From NCBI GenBank assembly GCA_032622095.1, contig CP136066.1:51434911-51498910 (forward strand): DNA of 64,000 nucleotides, given 5' to 3'. The notes below the pieces were generated by a model, which had not been told where the DNA came from, ran no database searches, and was given only the letters and a program-made list of their open reading frames with translations. The translations under genes were made by a program, and so were the position numbers. The DNA is from Siphonodentalium dalli (lineage: Eukaryota > Mollusca > Scaphopoda > Gadilida > Siphonodentaliidae). Shown here piece by piece: positions 23,981 to 36,234 of the stretch; the first letter of the stretch is position 1; every line of letters starts with the position of its first letter.

Positions 23981-24470
23981 TAGCTGGTGGACCCGACTTC
24001 GTCCGGGATGTTCCCCTCTGATTTTCGGAGAATTGCGCGATTTAACCTTGAATTGACCATTTTAAATGTGAACGTCATGTCGGGTCACGATTTGACCCGT
24101 CCAAAACACTCCCCGGACAAAAGTCACGACAAAAGTACCCGTCGAAATCCGCCCGGCTTTACCCGATTTGACCTTGAATTGACAACTTTGAATGTCAAGA
24201 TCAGGTCAGGGTCATGATTTGACCCTCCCGAAACACTCCTGGGACAAAAGTAACAGTAGGTATTAAATTTCGTTGAAATACTTCCGTTTTACCAGATTTG
24301 ACCTTGAATTGATCTTTTTGAATGTCAAAGTCAGGTCGGGATCAAGATTTGACCCGTCCAAAATACTCCCTGGAAATAATATCCCCTAGGTATCAAATTT
24401 CGTCAAATCTGTCCGGCAGTTTTCCCGGCCATAGCTAACAGACAAACAGACAGACAAATGTCCAAAATAT
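23981..24470 (+). repeat. Dispersed repeat with CTAGCTG-ACCCG-type end and internal units of about 130 bp
   Basis: It begins AGCTGGTGGACCCGACTTCG. Three units follow, each with GATTTGACCTTGAATTGA, AATGTCAA(G/A)(A/G)TCAGGTC and GATTTGACCCGTCC-like words. It ends near a GACAAACAGACAGACA tract. A relative in the opposite orientation lies at 47640-47840 and its tandem copies. The family is unassigned. Confidence 0.65.
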
Positions 24471-24477
24471 ATATTAA

Positions 24478-24840
24478 ACTAGCTGATGTACTCGACTTCG
24501 TTCGGGCTATTTAGGGATTGTTTTGTGATCACATCCATCTGGACAGTACCCAGTATATACAGCGTCTGGCCAAGCTATTGTTCAATTGGTCCAGAAACAT
24601 GCCTATATCAACACGTTCGAGAACATGGTCCCACGTGAAATTGGACCCGTCCATATTGCTCCCGGGATCGAAGTAGTCCTACACACAAATTTTTAGTCGG
24701 ATCGGTCAAGGTCCAGAAACATGCCTATGAGCGAGGTCAAGTTGACACGTTAAATACCAAATCCGAGTCGGATCAGTCGAGCAGTGTTAGAGTCTATAAC
24801 ATATACAGACATGCATTCATGCATACACACATACATACAT
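24478..24840 (+). repeat. Second, related dispersed repeat
   Basis: It starts ACTAGCTGATGTACTCGACT, the same terminal type as the preceding element. GGTCCAGAAACATGCCTAT occurs twice, at about 24588 and 24709. It ends in an ACAT microsatellite. Confidence 0.55.
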
Positions 24841-24945
24841 ACAGGTGTTCCAAAATGTATAATCGATAGCTACAACAATTCTATTGTAGATAGTTCACGG
24901 CCGACCTGATGCATGCATCTTAGTTTTCTTGTTTCCTTTGGTACG

Positions 24946-24971
24946 CATATATATATATATATATATATATG
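24946..24971. repeat. (AT)n microsatellite
   Basis: A short run of AT dinucleotides immediately before duplication copy B. Confidence 0.9.
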
Positions 24972-25600
24972 TATATCTTTCGAAATGACCAATTAGTAGA
25001 TAATTGAAAACCACACCCGCAGTGTTTCAAATAATGATATATATGGTTATCTAAAACATATTTAGTGAGAATACACGAAACAACACACACCTTTCAATGT
25101 ATGAACACGAGTCTGCGAATATGTTGTCGATACATTGTACATGTTCCCTATATCGTCATTCCGATTTATCTCTCTAGATTGTCAAAACAAATAGACTTTA
25201 ACTTTGAAAATTACATGGCTCAGCTGAACTTCCAGATTATGCCAGTATGCCAGTCTGCGTAATTTGGAAATATGAATAAGATATGTTAATAAATACACCA
25301 AAGATTACTCTGTATGTGTATATGCACTGCAAACACTTACCAAAGCCATAGCACAAATCCATCCTTAAAAACAAAATATATTTATTTTTATATTATTTTT
25401 ATTTGCATAAGTTATTTACACTATATACAGTGATGTCATACGAACATATATATATGTAAGCAAACAAATATTTGTAATAACTATAGTGTCACAACAGGTG
25501 GGGTGGTGTGAGTCCTTGCACATTCACCATTCACTCTCCTTGCACACCATAAATATATCGATCATTGTTTATAAATGACATGCATGTAACATACCAAATA
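24972..25600 (+). repeat. 600-bp direct duplication, copy B
   Basis: Partner of 20820-21410, displaced by about 4.15 kb, with small indels such as extra bases near 25395-25430. No open frame is shared between the copies, which argues against a coding role. Confidence 0.8.
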
Positions 25601-25973
25601 CGTTCGGCTGTCAAAACATGTATAGTGAGATTTCAGTCCGTGTACACATATACCATTAAAAGCAATAGATATGTTGGATTGGTAGCTGGTTCCAGTTCTT
25701 GTATTGACGATATATGGGTTTTGTATCATAGCTGTTTTGATTGCCTAATCGAGCTTTTGTCACAGTTCCCCATTCTTTTTGAAATTGCAACATTCTGTTG
25801 CCCTCAAAGCATTGATCTTTTCTATATGAGTTCGGCTTACTAATTAGTTAAAAACCGCTATCAGAGATAATTCAATGGGGTCGATTTTGGTTTTATAAAT
25901 ATAGTACTTTAATATAATTAAGATAAAGTGTTTTATATTGGCGTTCTTTTCAGACGAAACGCCGAATAATATG
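25601..25973. other. No recognised feature
   Basis: A 92-codon + frame at 25565-25843 has no support from splice sites or similarity. Confidence 0.35.
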
Positions 25974-26863
25974 TTATATTTTGTAAGTTGGATATCTGGC
26001 ATGTTGCTGTTGCCAGCATTGTACTGTTCTTAAGAAGCGTGATACTACAGGACAGTCAAATATGATATGAGATATTGATTCTATCATTTTACATCTTACC
26101 GTCACTTTAGATAGTCCTTTTCAACGTCTGGATTAACTGTTTTGTCGCCAAAATTATGCTATTTATGTGGAACTGGAACCATCTTAATCTGGTGTTATAT
26201 AGATAGAGATTTAAACGGCAGTGCGAATGTATATGTCCATGGTACTTGAATATTGGTATGGCCAAGTCATAATGCCCATTTCTGAATTGAAGGTTTTGTA
26301 GTTTTATCCGATAGGAGAATATCATAACACTCCTTGGAAACCCAAATACTTTTTAGAAGCAACGACAACTGCCCGGGAATCACGGGGCTTGGTTTATTTG
26401 TTAGTGCATGTTTGGTCAAGCATATGTGACAGCTTCATCAACTGTGTGTTGATACGGTAAACAGTAAACAGGTATAGTGTATTTGAGTTTATATATTCAC
26501 TGGGTAGATTCTTGAGTAAATATGTCCAAGCCATTATGGGTTTTGATTGTGCCCTTTAATGATTCGATGTATTTTGAGAAATAGTAGATCAGATAATAAT
26601 TCGAGTGCAATACTTATCCACTTTGCGTCTTTTGTGGTAAATCTCCTGGGCCAGGTTATTTTTAGGCCGTCGATAAATTCTTTAATTTTGGCCACCTTCA
26701 TGCCGCCTTGTTGGTAATCGTTACACATTAATGTTATGTGAACGTTTAATTCGGGCTCGTTGTCCTTTCAAGGTTTATTATTTCGTCAATAACATTTTGG
26801 GCGGGGTTTGAAAGATATTGGAATATATTAACTTTTTTAATTTTATTTTGGAGAACTGAGGCA
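25974..26863 (-). mobile_element. Decayed LINE ORF remnant (C-terminal region after RT)
   Basis: On the minus strand, in order: a segment containing NIFQYLSNPAQNVIDEI (about 26830-26760), then QQGGMKVAKIKEFIDGLKIT (26710-26650). Next come MAWTYLLKNLPSEYINSN (about 26530), and finally CKMIESISHIIFDC (about 26085-26045). This order (PNP motif, GG-(L/M)K-(V/M), late E-(S/T)-I-H--F--CP) matches the thumb and C-terminal part of jockey/CR1-type LINE polyproteins. Stops and frameshifts separate the pieces, so it is inactive. The 5' part is missing. Confidence 0.7.
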
Positions 26864-27556
26864 AACGCTCTTTATCTTTACCATATAAAGAATTCTCCTT
26901 TTTATTCCATGCCGAAAAAAGTATGGAGCCGAGTATTCTAAATTATATGACTTGAAATAATATTTTATGTCATATAAAGTCTGGATAATCCACACTGTAC
27001 AACCGACACGCGGGCTATTAGTGTGAACGGCCGCCTACCAATGTCCAACATAGGCCTATATCAGTACTTTTGTGTCGATGTAGAGAAATCCTAAACAAAA
27101 GTTGACCAATAATCTGCTTCAAAACGTCACAAAATAAAGTTATATATAAACAGTTTTGTTTACCCAGTAGAGGGGTCATCTGGCAGGCGTTGTCTTGTTT
27201 GACTCCGGGCAATGTGAATTTTGTCAAAAGCAGAAAATATGGTGTAGGTCATCAATGGGTGGGTTGGTGTGTCGCAATATAGTTAAATATAGTCTGCATG
27301 AATATGTGTTTATACATGGATGGATGGGCCAGTAGACGAATGTTTTGTTTACATGTCGATGGGTGGACTTGTCAACGATTATATTGATTGGTGAATGCAT
27401 GGATATGATAAATTTCTGAGTTGGTGGGATGGAGGAATACGTTAGATTGGTGTGCTGATGAATTCGTAAGTGAATGGTGCGTCCATGTTTGGCTGGGTTA
27501 TTTGTGTGGATCGTTGCATGGATGGTTAAATTATCTTAGATTGCTTCTTTTTTCAG
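26864..27556. other. Unassigned DNA, locally rich in GGATGG words
   Basis: From about 27240 to 27530 the + strand shows scattered GTTGGT, GGATGGATG and GGTGGG words suggestive of a decayed minisatellite, but no clear period. Confidence 0.35.
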
Positions 27557-27638
27557 AAAGAGAAAGCTCGGGAATGAATGGTATCGGAGAAAGAAAGTAA
27601 GAGTTCGGACAAAAACCGCACTCGACACTGGAAGCTGA
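27557..27638 (+). CDS. Possible terminal exon coding a short basic tail
   Basis: A good acceptor (TTGCTTCTTTTTTCAG to 27556) precedes a frame beginning after one base and reading KRKLGNEWYRRKKVRVRTK, then a few residues and TGA at 27636-27638. It has seven Lys/Arg in its first twelve residues. The evidence is only the acceptor and the basic composition. No upstream exon was found. It could easily be chance. Confidence 0.2.
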
Positions 27639-28974
27639 CAAGTTCAACTTGAAGATGAAGATGTTTATCGAGATGTGGCTGAACCAGATTGTCCGTTCTA
27701 GTCAAATTGACGCAAGTCATCCATATTTGAGCTGTAATTATCTTGTATCTGAAAAAGATAAATGGTAATGACACGTATCACCTGGCATATAATAAATACA
27801 ACTTTACAATACTTTATCTCATTTCTGCACTTTTCATACAGACAATTCTTATTTAATAGAGACGCATCTGCCACCACTTATAATTGTATAATTCTTACAC
27901 TAAGAATCACGAATATAAAGAAGACAGCTAACGACATAAATATGGCACCGCAACTGATGGATGTCACAAACAATGCGCCATGGTTTACGCATCTTCCAAT
28001 ATCACTTACGAACTAAAACGTATTTGACAATCAACTTGCAGTCGGTCTCCACTTATGGTAGTGCAATTCACTGCAAAACAGCTAAAACGAATGTGATATA
28101 TACAAACGGTCGGTGAACTAGCCATAAAAATGAAACAACAAAATCCTGTACCGATGCATGTATAGGCTATATATATTGGTGTCCCCCCCCCCGGTCACAC
28201 CCGACCCAAAATAATATTAAGATCTTTTGTGAAATTGTCTATACTATATATGGTCCGGAACAGGCCGGTGAGAAATTTTATACAATTGAGTTGTCCGCCT
28301 CCAACGCCGCTCATCTTTATGTTAGACAGACTTTAGCATTTTAGAAAGTGAATTTTCATCATAAGTTTGCATTTCAAACCGATGTGTTTCCATATATTTG
28401 GGAAACATACGAAAACGTCATAGTTTGCATGGGCACCACTAAATTTGTAATAATGTCGACAAAATTTGTACTTTATGTTCAACAAACTTTGAGTACTGCC
28501 GTACTTGAATTTTCGCACTTTCGTATTTTAGACCCACACAAACCCCGAAATTGTGCCACTATTTTGTGAAAATAAATGTGAGATGTTCCAATCGATTGAA
28601 GAAAAAGTCGTATGGAGGAAGAACTTATAGCTAGTTATTGGATGACATATATATATACAAATGCCGGAACACAGAATAACGCAGCCGGAATGCATTTTGC
28701 GCTGCACTAATACAAAGTTCCATAAGTACATATAATAGAATAGGTAAATATCCGCGGAGTATATTCCTAACAGTTATACCCATTGTTCCACGTACGTGAT
28801 CACAGATACAGGGATACATGGCTGAATTTGATTGGTCAACTTTTCCCAAAGAGGGAACTTCGATTTGATTGCACCGAGATGTTAAATTACAACAATTTGG
28901 CGTAAAGATTGCGTATCATCCTTCAAAAATATTACAGCAGATGAACTGTTCTGTAAGAGTACGGTATTTGTTCA
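27639..28974. other. No recognised feature
   Basis: Includes a poly-C run near 28183-28192. The short frames on both strands lack support. Confidence 0.4.
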
Positions 28975-29300
28975 CAACGTATACTGATTATCGCCATTTC
29001 ATTACAATCTCCCAATTATGCTTAGACAGGCTATACTAATTATAATATTTCCAGACAACGTACCTTGGCATATACATACACAGAACCAATATGTTCAGCG
29101 CATAGCTGTAGTAAACGGACGCGGACCAGTAACTACATGTGCAGGAACTTAACTGTCTACTTAGATGGTCTTAAGATTGTTTTATGAAACGCGTTCTTGA
29201 AATGGAAAAGAAACATCATAAGAACCACTGTACTTCTTAGATTAACTCCATCATAAGATAATCTAACACGCAAGTCCTTGCTTAAGAAGCTGCGCCCTGA
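28975..29300. mobile_element. Partial copy of the 15884-17934 transposon (right end)
   Basis: Aligns to about 17625-17930. Shared words are ACTGATTATCGCC, GCGCATAGCTGTA, GAAACGCGTTCTTGAAA, ACATCATAAGA and CATAAGATAATCT. The terminal TGTTTCAT/GGGCC end is degraded to CTGCGCCCTG. The left half is missing. Confidence 0.65.
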
Positions 29301-29483
29301 AATGTAAGTCCAATTGGTTCTTTGAAAAGAAAAACGGTTGATGTATCAACCACATCTTCTGGGATATAATTCCAGTCATGACACACGCGTTGTGAAAAAA
29401 TATTTTTCAATATATCTACATGTATGGCTTTCGACTGAATGTGGATCTTCCATGCGTTGTAAGTGTTTTGTATGAAAAACTTA

Positions 29484-29622
29484 ATGTCAATTCACACCGG
29501 GCGCGAGCGCGCGTTTTTTACCGGCGTTTTCTGTCGTCGGTAGCGATTCAAAGCTCGGGATTTTTATATTCACACCGATAGCGATTGAATCGCTTCGTCG
29601 CGCGCGATAGTCAGAGTAGATA
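29484..29622. mobile_element. Solo terminal repeat of the 5658-7347 transposon family
   Basis: TTCACACCGGGCGCGAGCG, GCGATTCAAAGC and GAATCGCTTCGTCGCGCG match the right end of that element (complement of about 7205-7340) over about 135 bp. No opposite end was found nearby. Confidence 0.65.
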
Positions 29623-29978
29623 ATTGTTTGAATGCATAATTTTGGGTCACCGAAATTGTTTCTTCCATTTGTCTTTAAATTGCTGGGAAAATATAAACGA
29701 AAATATGCATTAGTTTCAACCAATATCACAGTTACCTTTTTTGGATCAAAATTATAACTGTGCATGGTAATTTAAATGCTAAAATAGTTTTTAATTGCAA
29801 TGCAGGTCACAAATTCAATGTATATGGAAATTCTAAACATAATTTGATCATCATATACATGTATGGGTTTTTCAAACTCATATCATTGTCAAATATTATA
29901 TGTCAAGTGGAATATTTAATGGACTTCGTAAATTCTCATAACAATTGCGTTTATTTCTGTTTTATTCTATATTTCCAG

Positions 29979-30278
29979 TTTGTGACTTTATATCGGAGGG
30001 GGTGGCAGTTCATTTTATTCAAAATTGTGGGCAAAGTGACTTCACAAGCTTGGTCTACCTATTTGGAATGGAATTGTGACCAAAAACCGACAAGAAGATC
30101 CTGTTATTCCGCCAATCTCTTGTATGGCACTTTCTCTAATCTGTTTTATACTTGTACTATTTCTACTTCATGCCAGGGAAATGAATACATTATATTTTTA
30201 CACCGATGTATACCAAACATAAATAGAGTCATCTCCATAGTATATGAAATATACTGGTGTGGTTTGAAGATACCGTAG
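29979..30278 (+). CDS. Candidate exon of an uncharacterised secreted-type protein
   Basis: A convincing acceptor (TTTTATTCTATATTTCCAG to 29978) opens a frame of up to 99 codons. It starts FVTLYRRGWQFILFKIVGKV, then TSQAWSTYLEWNCD. The run from GWQFILFK to QAWSTYLEW loosely resembles a domain I recall from mollusc extracellular proteins of unknown function. That recollection is not verified and could be wrong. The later part is less convincing, and the true exon may end earlier. It lies upstream of the signal-peptide exon at 30946 on the same strand, so it would belong to a preceding gene copy. Confidence 0.3.
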   Translation, partial: FVTLYRRGWQFILFKIVGKVTSQAWSTYLEWNCDQKPTRRSCYSANLLYGTFSNLFYTCTISTSCQGNEYIIFLHRCIPNINRVISIVYEIYWCGLKIP

Positions 30279-30783
30279 CCAAAATGACACTCCACTTGTT
30301 AGGGATTGGGGTCGAGAACACATGTGTTGCTCCACCAAAAACATTGCATCTTCATTGTACAGAGAAAAGATAGTGTCATTCAAAGTCAGGGTTATTTTTA
30401 TCGGAGTTTTCTTCCAAACTTATACATATACGTATACAGCTCAGTGAATAATAAACTTTATGGTGTAGTCTACATTTTCCGAAGTGGTAATTTCGGTTCA
30501 AGAGTGGGAATCGGGGAGGGAGCACCAAAATTGATCAAACAATATTTCGCAGATTTTAATTCAAACTTATATGTGGGCGTCTCCACGACACGATGAGTAA
30601 AATTGTGTGATTTAAAGTTACCAAAATGGTGCTGCCCAAGTCAGGAATTGAGGCCAGATCTCATGATCATATATATTAATGTAACTCGATCAGTTGTCGC
30701 TTTTATGAATAAACATAATGCATTATCATTAATATTAAATGAGAGACATAACGAATTCTTGCCTGTAGGTTTTAGTAATCTGT

Positions 30784-30945
30784 GAAATCAATCTGGCAAT
30801 AAGAGTCTATTCTAAGTTATGAATATAACCTGCATAATGTGAGTGTATAATGTTCAATAGTCAACAAGACTGTGAGGCTCAGGTGGAAAGTACATTATAT
30901 ATATTCTGTTTTAAAATGACTGAGACACTACCCTTTCGTCATTAG
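30784..30945 (+). promoter_or_regulatory. Conserved promoter and 5'UTR, oldest copy
   Basis: About 160 bp before the start codon is roughly 93% similar to the same region in the tandem units, higher than the intron after the exon. A TATATATA box at about 30896-30903 lies 43-50 bp before the ATG. A transcription start near 30925-30930 and a 5'UTR of only about 15-20 nt would fit. Conserved words upstream include TGAATATAACCTGCATAATG and GAGTGTATAATGTTCAATAG. Confidence 0.5.
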
Positions 30946-31051
30946 ATGATAACCACATACAGGATGGATGTGGCGGTTATATTAGTGGGTACCATATCCC
31001 TTGTTATGATTCCCCGCTGTGAAGCAATCGAATCGTCCTCATCAGAGTCAG
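30946..31051 (+). CDS. Signal-peptide exon 1 of a duplicated secreted-protein family, copy 0
   Basis: ATG at 30946 opens 35 codons plus one base, ending at a consensus donor (CAG|GTATGT, intron from 31052). The peptide begins MITTYR, then MDVAVILVGTISLVMIP, then RCEA and a Ser/Glu-rich IESSSSES. The second Met is an equally good start. The hydrophobic core followed by a C-E-A cleavage-like motif fits a secretory signal. The exon is about 95% identical to the copies at 40515, 49505 and 58296, while the flanking intron is only about 80%, consistent with coding constraint. The next exon must start in phase 1 and was not identified. Confidence 0.6.
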
Positions 31052-34000
31052 GTATGTGATGTTTAATATTCTACAAGTGTAGAGCTATATGCACATGAAA
31101 CGTACCGATTTCAATTCATTATCGTATTCACCCCTGTTAAGTGGTCCTGCTAATTTGTTATGATGATGGTGGGTCCTGTTGAATTGTAATGTTGTTGCAT
31201 GACAGGGCTTAGCGGTGCTGTTCAGAACTATTAGCGTTATCTTATTTAGAGTGGACAGTACCCTAAACCCGGCCATTTGTGGGACCATATCATTTTATAC
31301 TCAAACGAATATATAAATAATATATATAATATATAATAATAATATAAAATATATGTTGTAGTCAGTTAAGTTTATTTGAGATAAAATATATCTTATTCTT
31401 TAAACAAATCTGTATTGTTTGGAGAAAAATATACATTTAAAATTTTCGTTCACACACATCATGCGATAGCTTCTATACAGGAAGGACCAGGACAATTAAT
31501 TTTGATTATATATGCTAAAACGTGAACTAAGTCCTAATTTTCAAATCTCAAAATATTTGATGTTTTCCCACCCCAAAAATCCACGATCTATTGAGTATTT
31601 AACAAATGACCAAAAATGTATTTTCCGGAGTATTTTACCACATATGTATGGTTTCATCATTGTTGTGTATCATCAGCTATATGTGAGTGTAAAATATGCA
31701 GAAACTGTAAAGTTTGACACATATATATGGCAGATTCCAATTTTAGAGTTTTTTTTATCATAGATGTCTCCAGATTAAACCACCGTAGTCGACAATAACA
31801 GAAGAAATGTAACTAAATGTTATTATTTGATAAGAATACAAATGGTGAATATTTGTCATGTATAGGTTATATCATGGTGATAATCGTATACGAAAAATAT
31901 CCACGAGTCGTTGACGAGTGGGTATTTCGAGTAAACTATTCTAGCCATGATATAACCGACTTATAAAACACAATAGGAAAATTTCAGGATTATTTACCGA
32001 ATATAATCAACATATGCCAAATTTCGTCTTGATTAAACACGTGTGAAAAGTATATTCATGCACACGCGATCAACATTATCTGGATAATGATATAAAGTAT
32101 CTTCGGTCATTTCGCTGGATAATATTATAAGACACTCATAAAGCCACAGTGAATTGTGAAGGTAGTTATTTAACTTCATTATAATTCTAATTTGTTTATT
32201 AATATATGTCGTGGATCGAGTTATCAAATTACCATTGTCTTTCAACTGCCATGCCAGCAGCTAACTAGTTAAACACATTTCATTGCCAAATGTTTTTGTA
32301 AAATTTACAAAATTGGTTTGGGCACACAATCATGATGCTACTTAGAATTACTGTTTCAAGTCATAGTAGATGGAAGTCAATTGTAAAGTACTTATTGTGC
32401 GAGTGGATTCCATTTGTACCTAACAATAAAAAGCGTTTCTGGTTGATTTGATCTTATGGAACATAAAGAGCTTCCGCGTGGAAACTTAAGAACATTTGCA
32501 TTTTCTTGTCTCCATTTGCGTTGCTAACTGATATATTTTCCATATTCACATCTATCTTTGGAGCGTAGAGATGTGCTCATATATTTGTGATTTAATTAAT
32601 TGGGCAGTTATGATTGTCCCGCCAAACGTCTGAAACGACCGCCATCATCTAATGATTGACCAGTCAATTATAAGTTCTCAATCAGATCACAAATATACGA
32701 GCAATGTCTTCTGTCCAAAGAAATGTGTGAATATGGAATATATACTCACGGATTTGTCAATAGAGGTGTGCCATAAAGCCCCAAATATCACCACTGTTAC
32801 CATAGCGATTATTCTTGAATATTACGTCTTATATCTGCTGCCTAATTATCAATGTTAACACGCAGGCTGGTTGTGTGAGCTTGAGATAAGATGGCATCCG
32901 ATCTGGTCACCGATATTATTATTATTGCTGATATTATGTTAGTTTAATGTCTCAGAAATATCTTGAAATGAAATGTAGATAATGGGTACTTCACTTATAA
33001 AAGATAATATCATGGCCTTATGGCATAATATTGAATATGGGATATGAGATATTTGAAAATTTTCAGGTATTTATGCTAAACTGTACATGGCGGGTTGTAC
33101 TGGGCCGCGACGCTAGTTGTATATATTCTGTCAATATAAAAGAAAAATATTGTTTAACCGTACGAACATGCAATAGGTGGAGTAACATATGTCACATGTA
33201 TTTCACTATATTTGACTAAATTCGATATCATATTGATCGCACCACTCATTCAGCGTCAGGTTGTTCTTAAGAAAGTTAGTAGACATGGGGAACACTCACA
33301 TAATTTGGCCCCGGAATATGTGGGTGTGTTACTCAGTAAGTTGCTGTCGTCTAGGTAGATCTAAGACGGCAGCATGGCTACCGAAATCAGCTATAGTTAT
33401 GCTATATCACGCCTGCGCACTCTTTTCCGACGTAGCTATATAACAAGACGGTTGATCTTATTGGTCGGCAATACAAAACGAACTACATATTGAATATAGC
33501 AACGCCCTTACACCATGTGTCCTTTGTAGGTTATCATGATAATCGTCCTCGATAACATCGATTTCTCACCTACACTTACTAATAACTATGTCATTGAACA
33601 AATTACGCAATCATTGGCTTGCATGCATTTTTGTTGTACATGTTAGTCTCTAGAATGGCCAATATTGATTGATGAGTTAATGGCCTTACTTGTATTTTGT
33701 ATTATATTCGATTGTATTAGATCGAAACCGAGAAAATTACTGCAACATATTAGTTTAATGGCAAAGTAAAACAGTCCATCGGAAAGCCATTGATATGTTA
33801 ATTTCCAATACCATAGTACTTTCAGTGGTTATGGGAGTTGACCAAGCTTACAAAAGAACTGCGAACTGTGTTATATTAGAGAACACGTCGTGCATGTGTA
33901 TACAACTGCTGTTGCTTAGTGCTATATTTTAGCCAAATATATCAACTATATGGTCAGACTTCAAGACTTAATTATGTAAACAAACGGTGACACAAAGAGT

Positions 34001-34495
34001 TGCTGCTAGTGACTTCCGTTGAAGAGAAGTTATAAAAACATTCAATATTCGTATCACATGACTGTAAATACCTGGCAGAGTGGATCATTAAGAACACAAC
34101 ATTAATAAATCACTTTAAAACAAGTAGTTCTAAACAGAGATGTAGCTAGCTGTCCGATGAGCGGTGGTGGGTTGTCCACCTTGCAATTGCAAGTACGGAC
34201 GCCTACCCAACACTCTAAATAACATTTAGTTAATTGTATATTGTCAACACGTTTTAAGTTAGATTTTGACCATTATCCTGTTCCGATTGATTGTTTATTT
34301 GCAAAGCCAACATTTAAGTTGGAACATAGCCAAACATATATACATATATACAAACAAACAATTTATACAAACAATTTATACGTTAACAATTATCATATCA
34401 TACTTCCGTAACAAATTCACCATAATATAATGACTATACACAGCACGTATACATACGATTCATAATTATGCAATTTCCAATTTATGGATGTGTCT
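31052..34495. other. Intron or spacer of the older diverged unit
   Basis: The first 210 bp (to about 31265) still aligns with the intron of the tandem units. Beyond that I find no clear matches and no convincing exon. A Cys-rich frame after an acceptor at 33066 is in the wrong phase to follow exon 1. Confidence 0.4.
31864..31956. repeat. 93-bp hairpin (MITE-like)
   Basis: GGTTATATCATGG at 31864 pairs with CCATGATATAACC ending 31956. The inner parts GAAAAATATCCAC and GTGGGTATTTCG pair as well. Small foldback, non-coding. Confidence 0.7.
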
Positions 34496-34497
34496 CA

Positions 34498-34617
34498 TAT
34501 TATATATATACATATATATATATACATACATATACATACATATATATATACAGATTGTATACAAACATGCATACACATACATATACACATACACACATAC
34601 ATATATATATATATATA
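34498..34617. repeat. TATATACA-type microsatellite at the LINE 3' end
   Basis: Runs of TATATA, TACATACA and ACACATAC directly follow the 3' side of the LINE on its minus strand. This is consistent with a microsatellite tail or with insertion into one. Confidence 0.8.
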
Positions 34618-34642
34618 ATTCATCTGTATATCTAATAGTATA

Positions 34643-35653
34643 TTAAGAAATCTTTTTCAATGCCAATTTAATAAATATGCTCAGTCTTTTCAGAACGCTC
34701 ATGTTTTCAAGAGAAAGTAGTCCATGGAATTTATTGCGGTTCGGATTATCCCAGTAATATTTTGGAATATATAATTCGCGTAAGTTTTTCAGCTCTTGGC
34801 ATATGATCATAAAATGGTACTCATCACATGGGCTATTGCTGCACAAAACACAGTTTAAATCATTATTATCTTTTCCTTTCGTCCATCTATTTTTTTCAAC
34901 TGGCAATTTATGGTTTGATGTTCGTATTTTCAGTAAGAAGTTATATAAATGGGCTGGCAAATATACTAGATATCGATTCATTTTAATCGAGTTCTTTATG
35001 TTGCTGTAGAATATAGCTCTGGTAGATGAGAACGACTTCAGACTGTCGAAAAGATTACGTTCATAATTTTCAATCAGTTTATTTTTTATGTATCTTAACG
35101 CTGTTTTGCTTAGCGATGACTGACTTGACCAAATGTGGTCCATGTTTACTTCGTGAAGGATCCCTTCCACAAATCTAATCCATTTGATCTTGTCTTGCAA
35201 TAAGATATCGTCTTCATGTACATACCTCAATACAAGAAATATGTTCTTTGCTAGTTCTGACCCACCATGACTCACTAGCTTTGACCAATACGATAGTGCT
35301 CTATATTTTATTTCTATTAATATCGGATGCCTTCCAAGTTCTGCATATACCATATAATTAGGTGTACTCGATTTCATTGAAGTTATTATTTTACAAAACT
35401 TAAGGTGGAGCGTCTCTAGGACCTGTATTCTTTCGAAACACCAGACCTCACTTCCGTATAGCATAATTGGCAGAATCATACAATCAAATAGTTTCAGCGA
35501 AATATCGATAGGTAACTTGAGTTTGCGAATTTTGTTCAATAAGCCATACATTGCCTTTGTCGCAGTATTTGTGGTACTCTTTATAGACTGACAAAATCTC
35601 CCATTGTAAAAAAATTGAATCCCAAGGTATTTTAATTCTTTTACGATGTTTAT
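34643..35653 (-). mobile_element. 5'-truncated LINE with intact C-terminal half of the RT ORF
   Basis: An open frame of about 336 codons on the minus strand starts without its own Met at the truncation, with KELKYLGIQFFYNGRF, the Y-L-G-I motif late in the RT domain. The thumb region MYGLLNKIRKLKLPIDISLK, LPIMLYGSEVWCFERIQ and SSTPNYMVYAELGRHPI follow. Then comes a terminal Cys/His part, LNCVLCSNSPCDEYHFMIIC, resembling a zinc knuckle. Catalytic RT motifs and endonuclease are missing, so it cannot move by itself. The frame is undisturbed, making it the youngest of the three LINE remnants here. It sits inside the older unit and is absent from the tandem units. Confidence 0.85.
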
Positions 35654-35659
35654 TTAATT

Positions 35660-36234
35660 TCTCGCCGTAGACTCGGGAAAGAGAATTGAGTCAATTCATA
35701 TCACGTGTTGTTATAAATAAACAATTTAGTGAAATGTTTAGACCAATCATATGGCTTATATATGGCAACATGCACTAGCACATGTCAGTTTTCAACCAAT
35801 GGATCAGTCTCTCTTCTTGACGGTGTTCACAAAAATTGCGGACACGTTTGTCAGAAATGTTTTAACCGATCTAGGTTATGTTTAATATTGTACACGTACT
35901 CTTGTTTATAATTCACAAACAAGCATTCCTGAGTGTTTCGCGTCCTTGTATGCGCACGTCACACGAGGTCATAGTTCGATGAGTCCAGAATGCACCTTCT
36001 GCGCGATTGGATTCAGCTTCTTCCAACTAAAAATCAATATTTCCCGAGGTTTTCCAAAACACTGTTGGAGAATTGACCAGTGGAAGGCACCTCCAGTACT
36101 TTGACCTGGAGAACTTTGCGGAACGGGTGCTGGGTGAATACAACATGGCAGCGCCTCGGTGATCTCGCTTATTGACCCAAAACCTGTCTTTTTATATGGG
36201 CGTTTACATGTATATTATTAAAGAAACAACAAAA
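35660..36234. other. No recognised feature
   Basis: A 60-codon Cys-rich + frame at 35729-35911 has no splice or homology support. Confidence 0.35.

Noticed and set aside
33067-33219. Cys-rich frame after an AG at 33066, possible exon 2 of copy 0
   Set aside because: Exon 1 ends in phase 1, whereas this frame needs phase 0. In the required phase a stop comes after about 16 codons. No counterpart exists in the array units.
35729-35911. 60-codon Cys-rich frame resembling a toxin-like peptide
   Set aside because: No signal sequence, splice site or duplicate. Cysteine content alone is weak evidence in AT-rich DNA.
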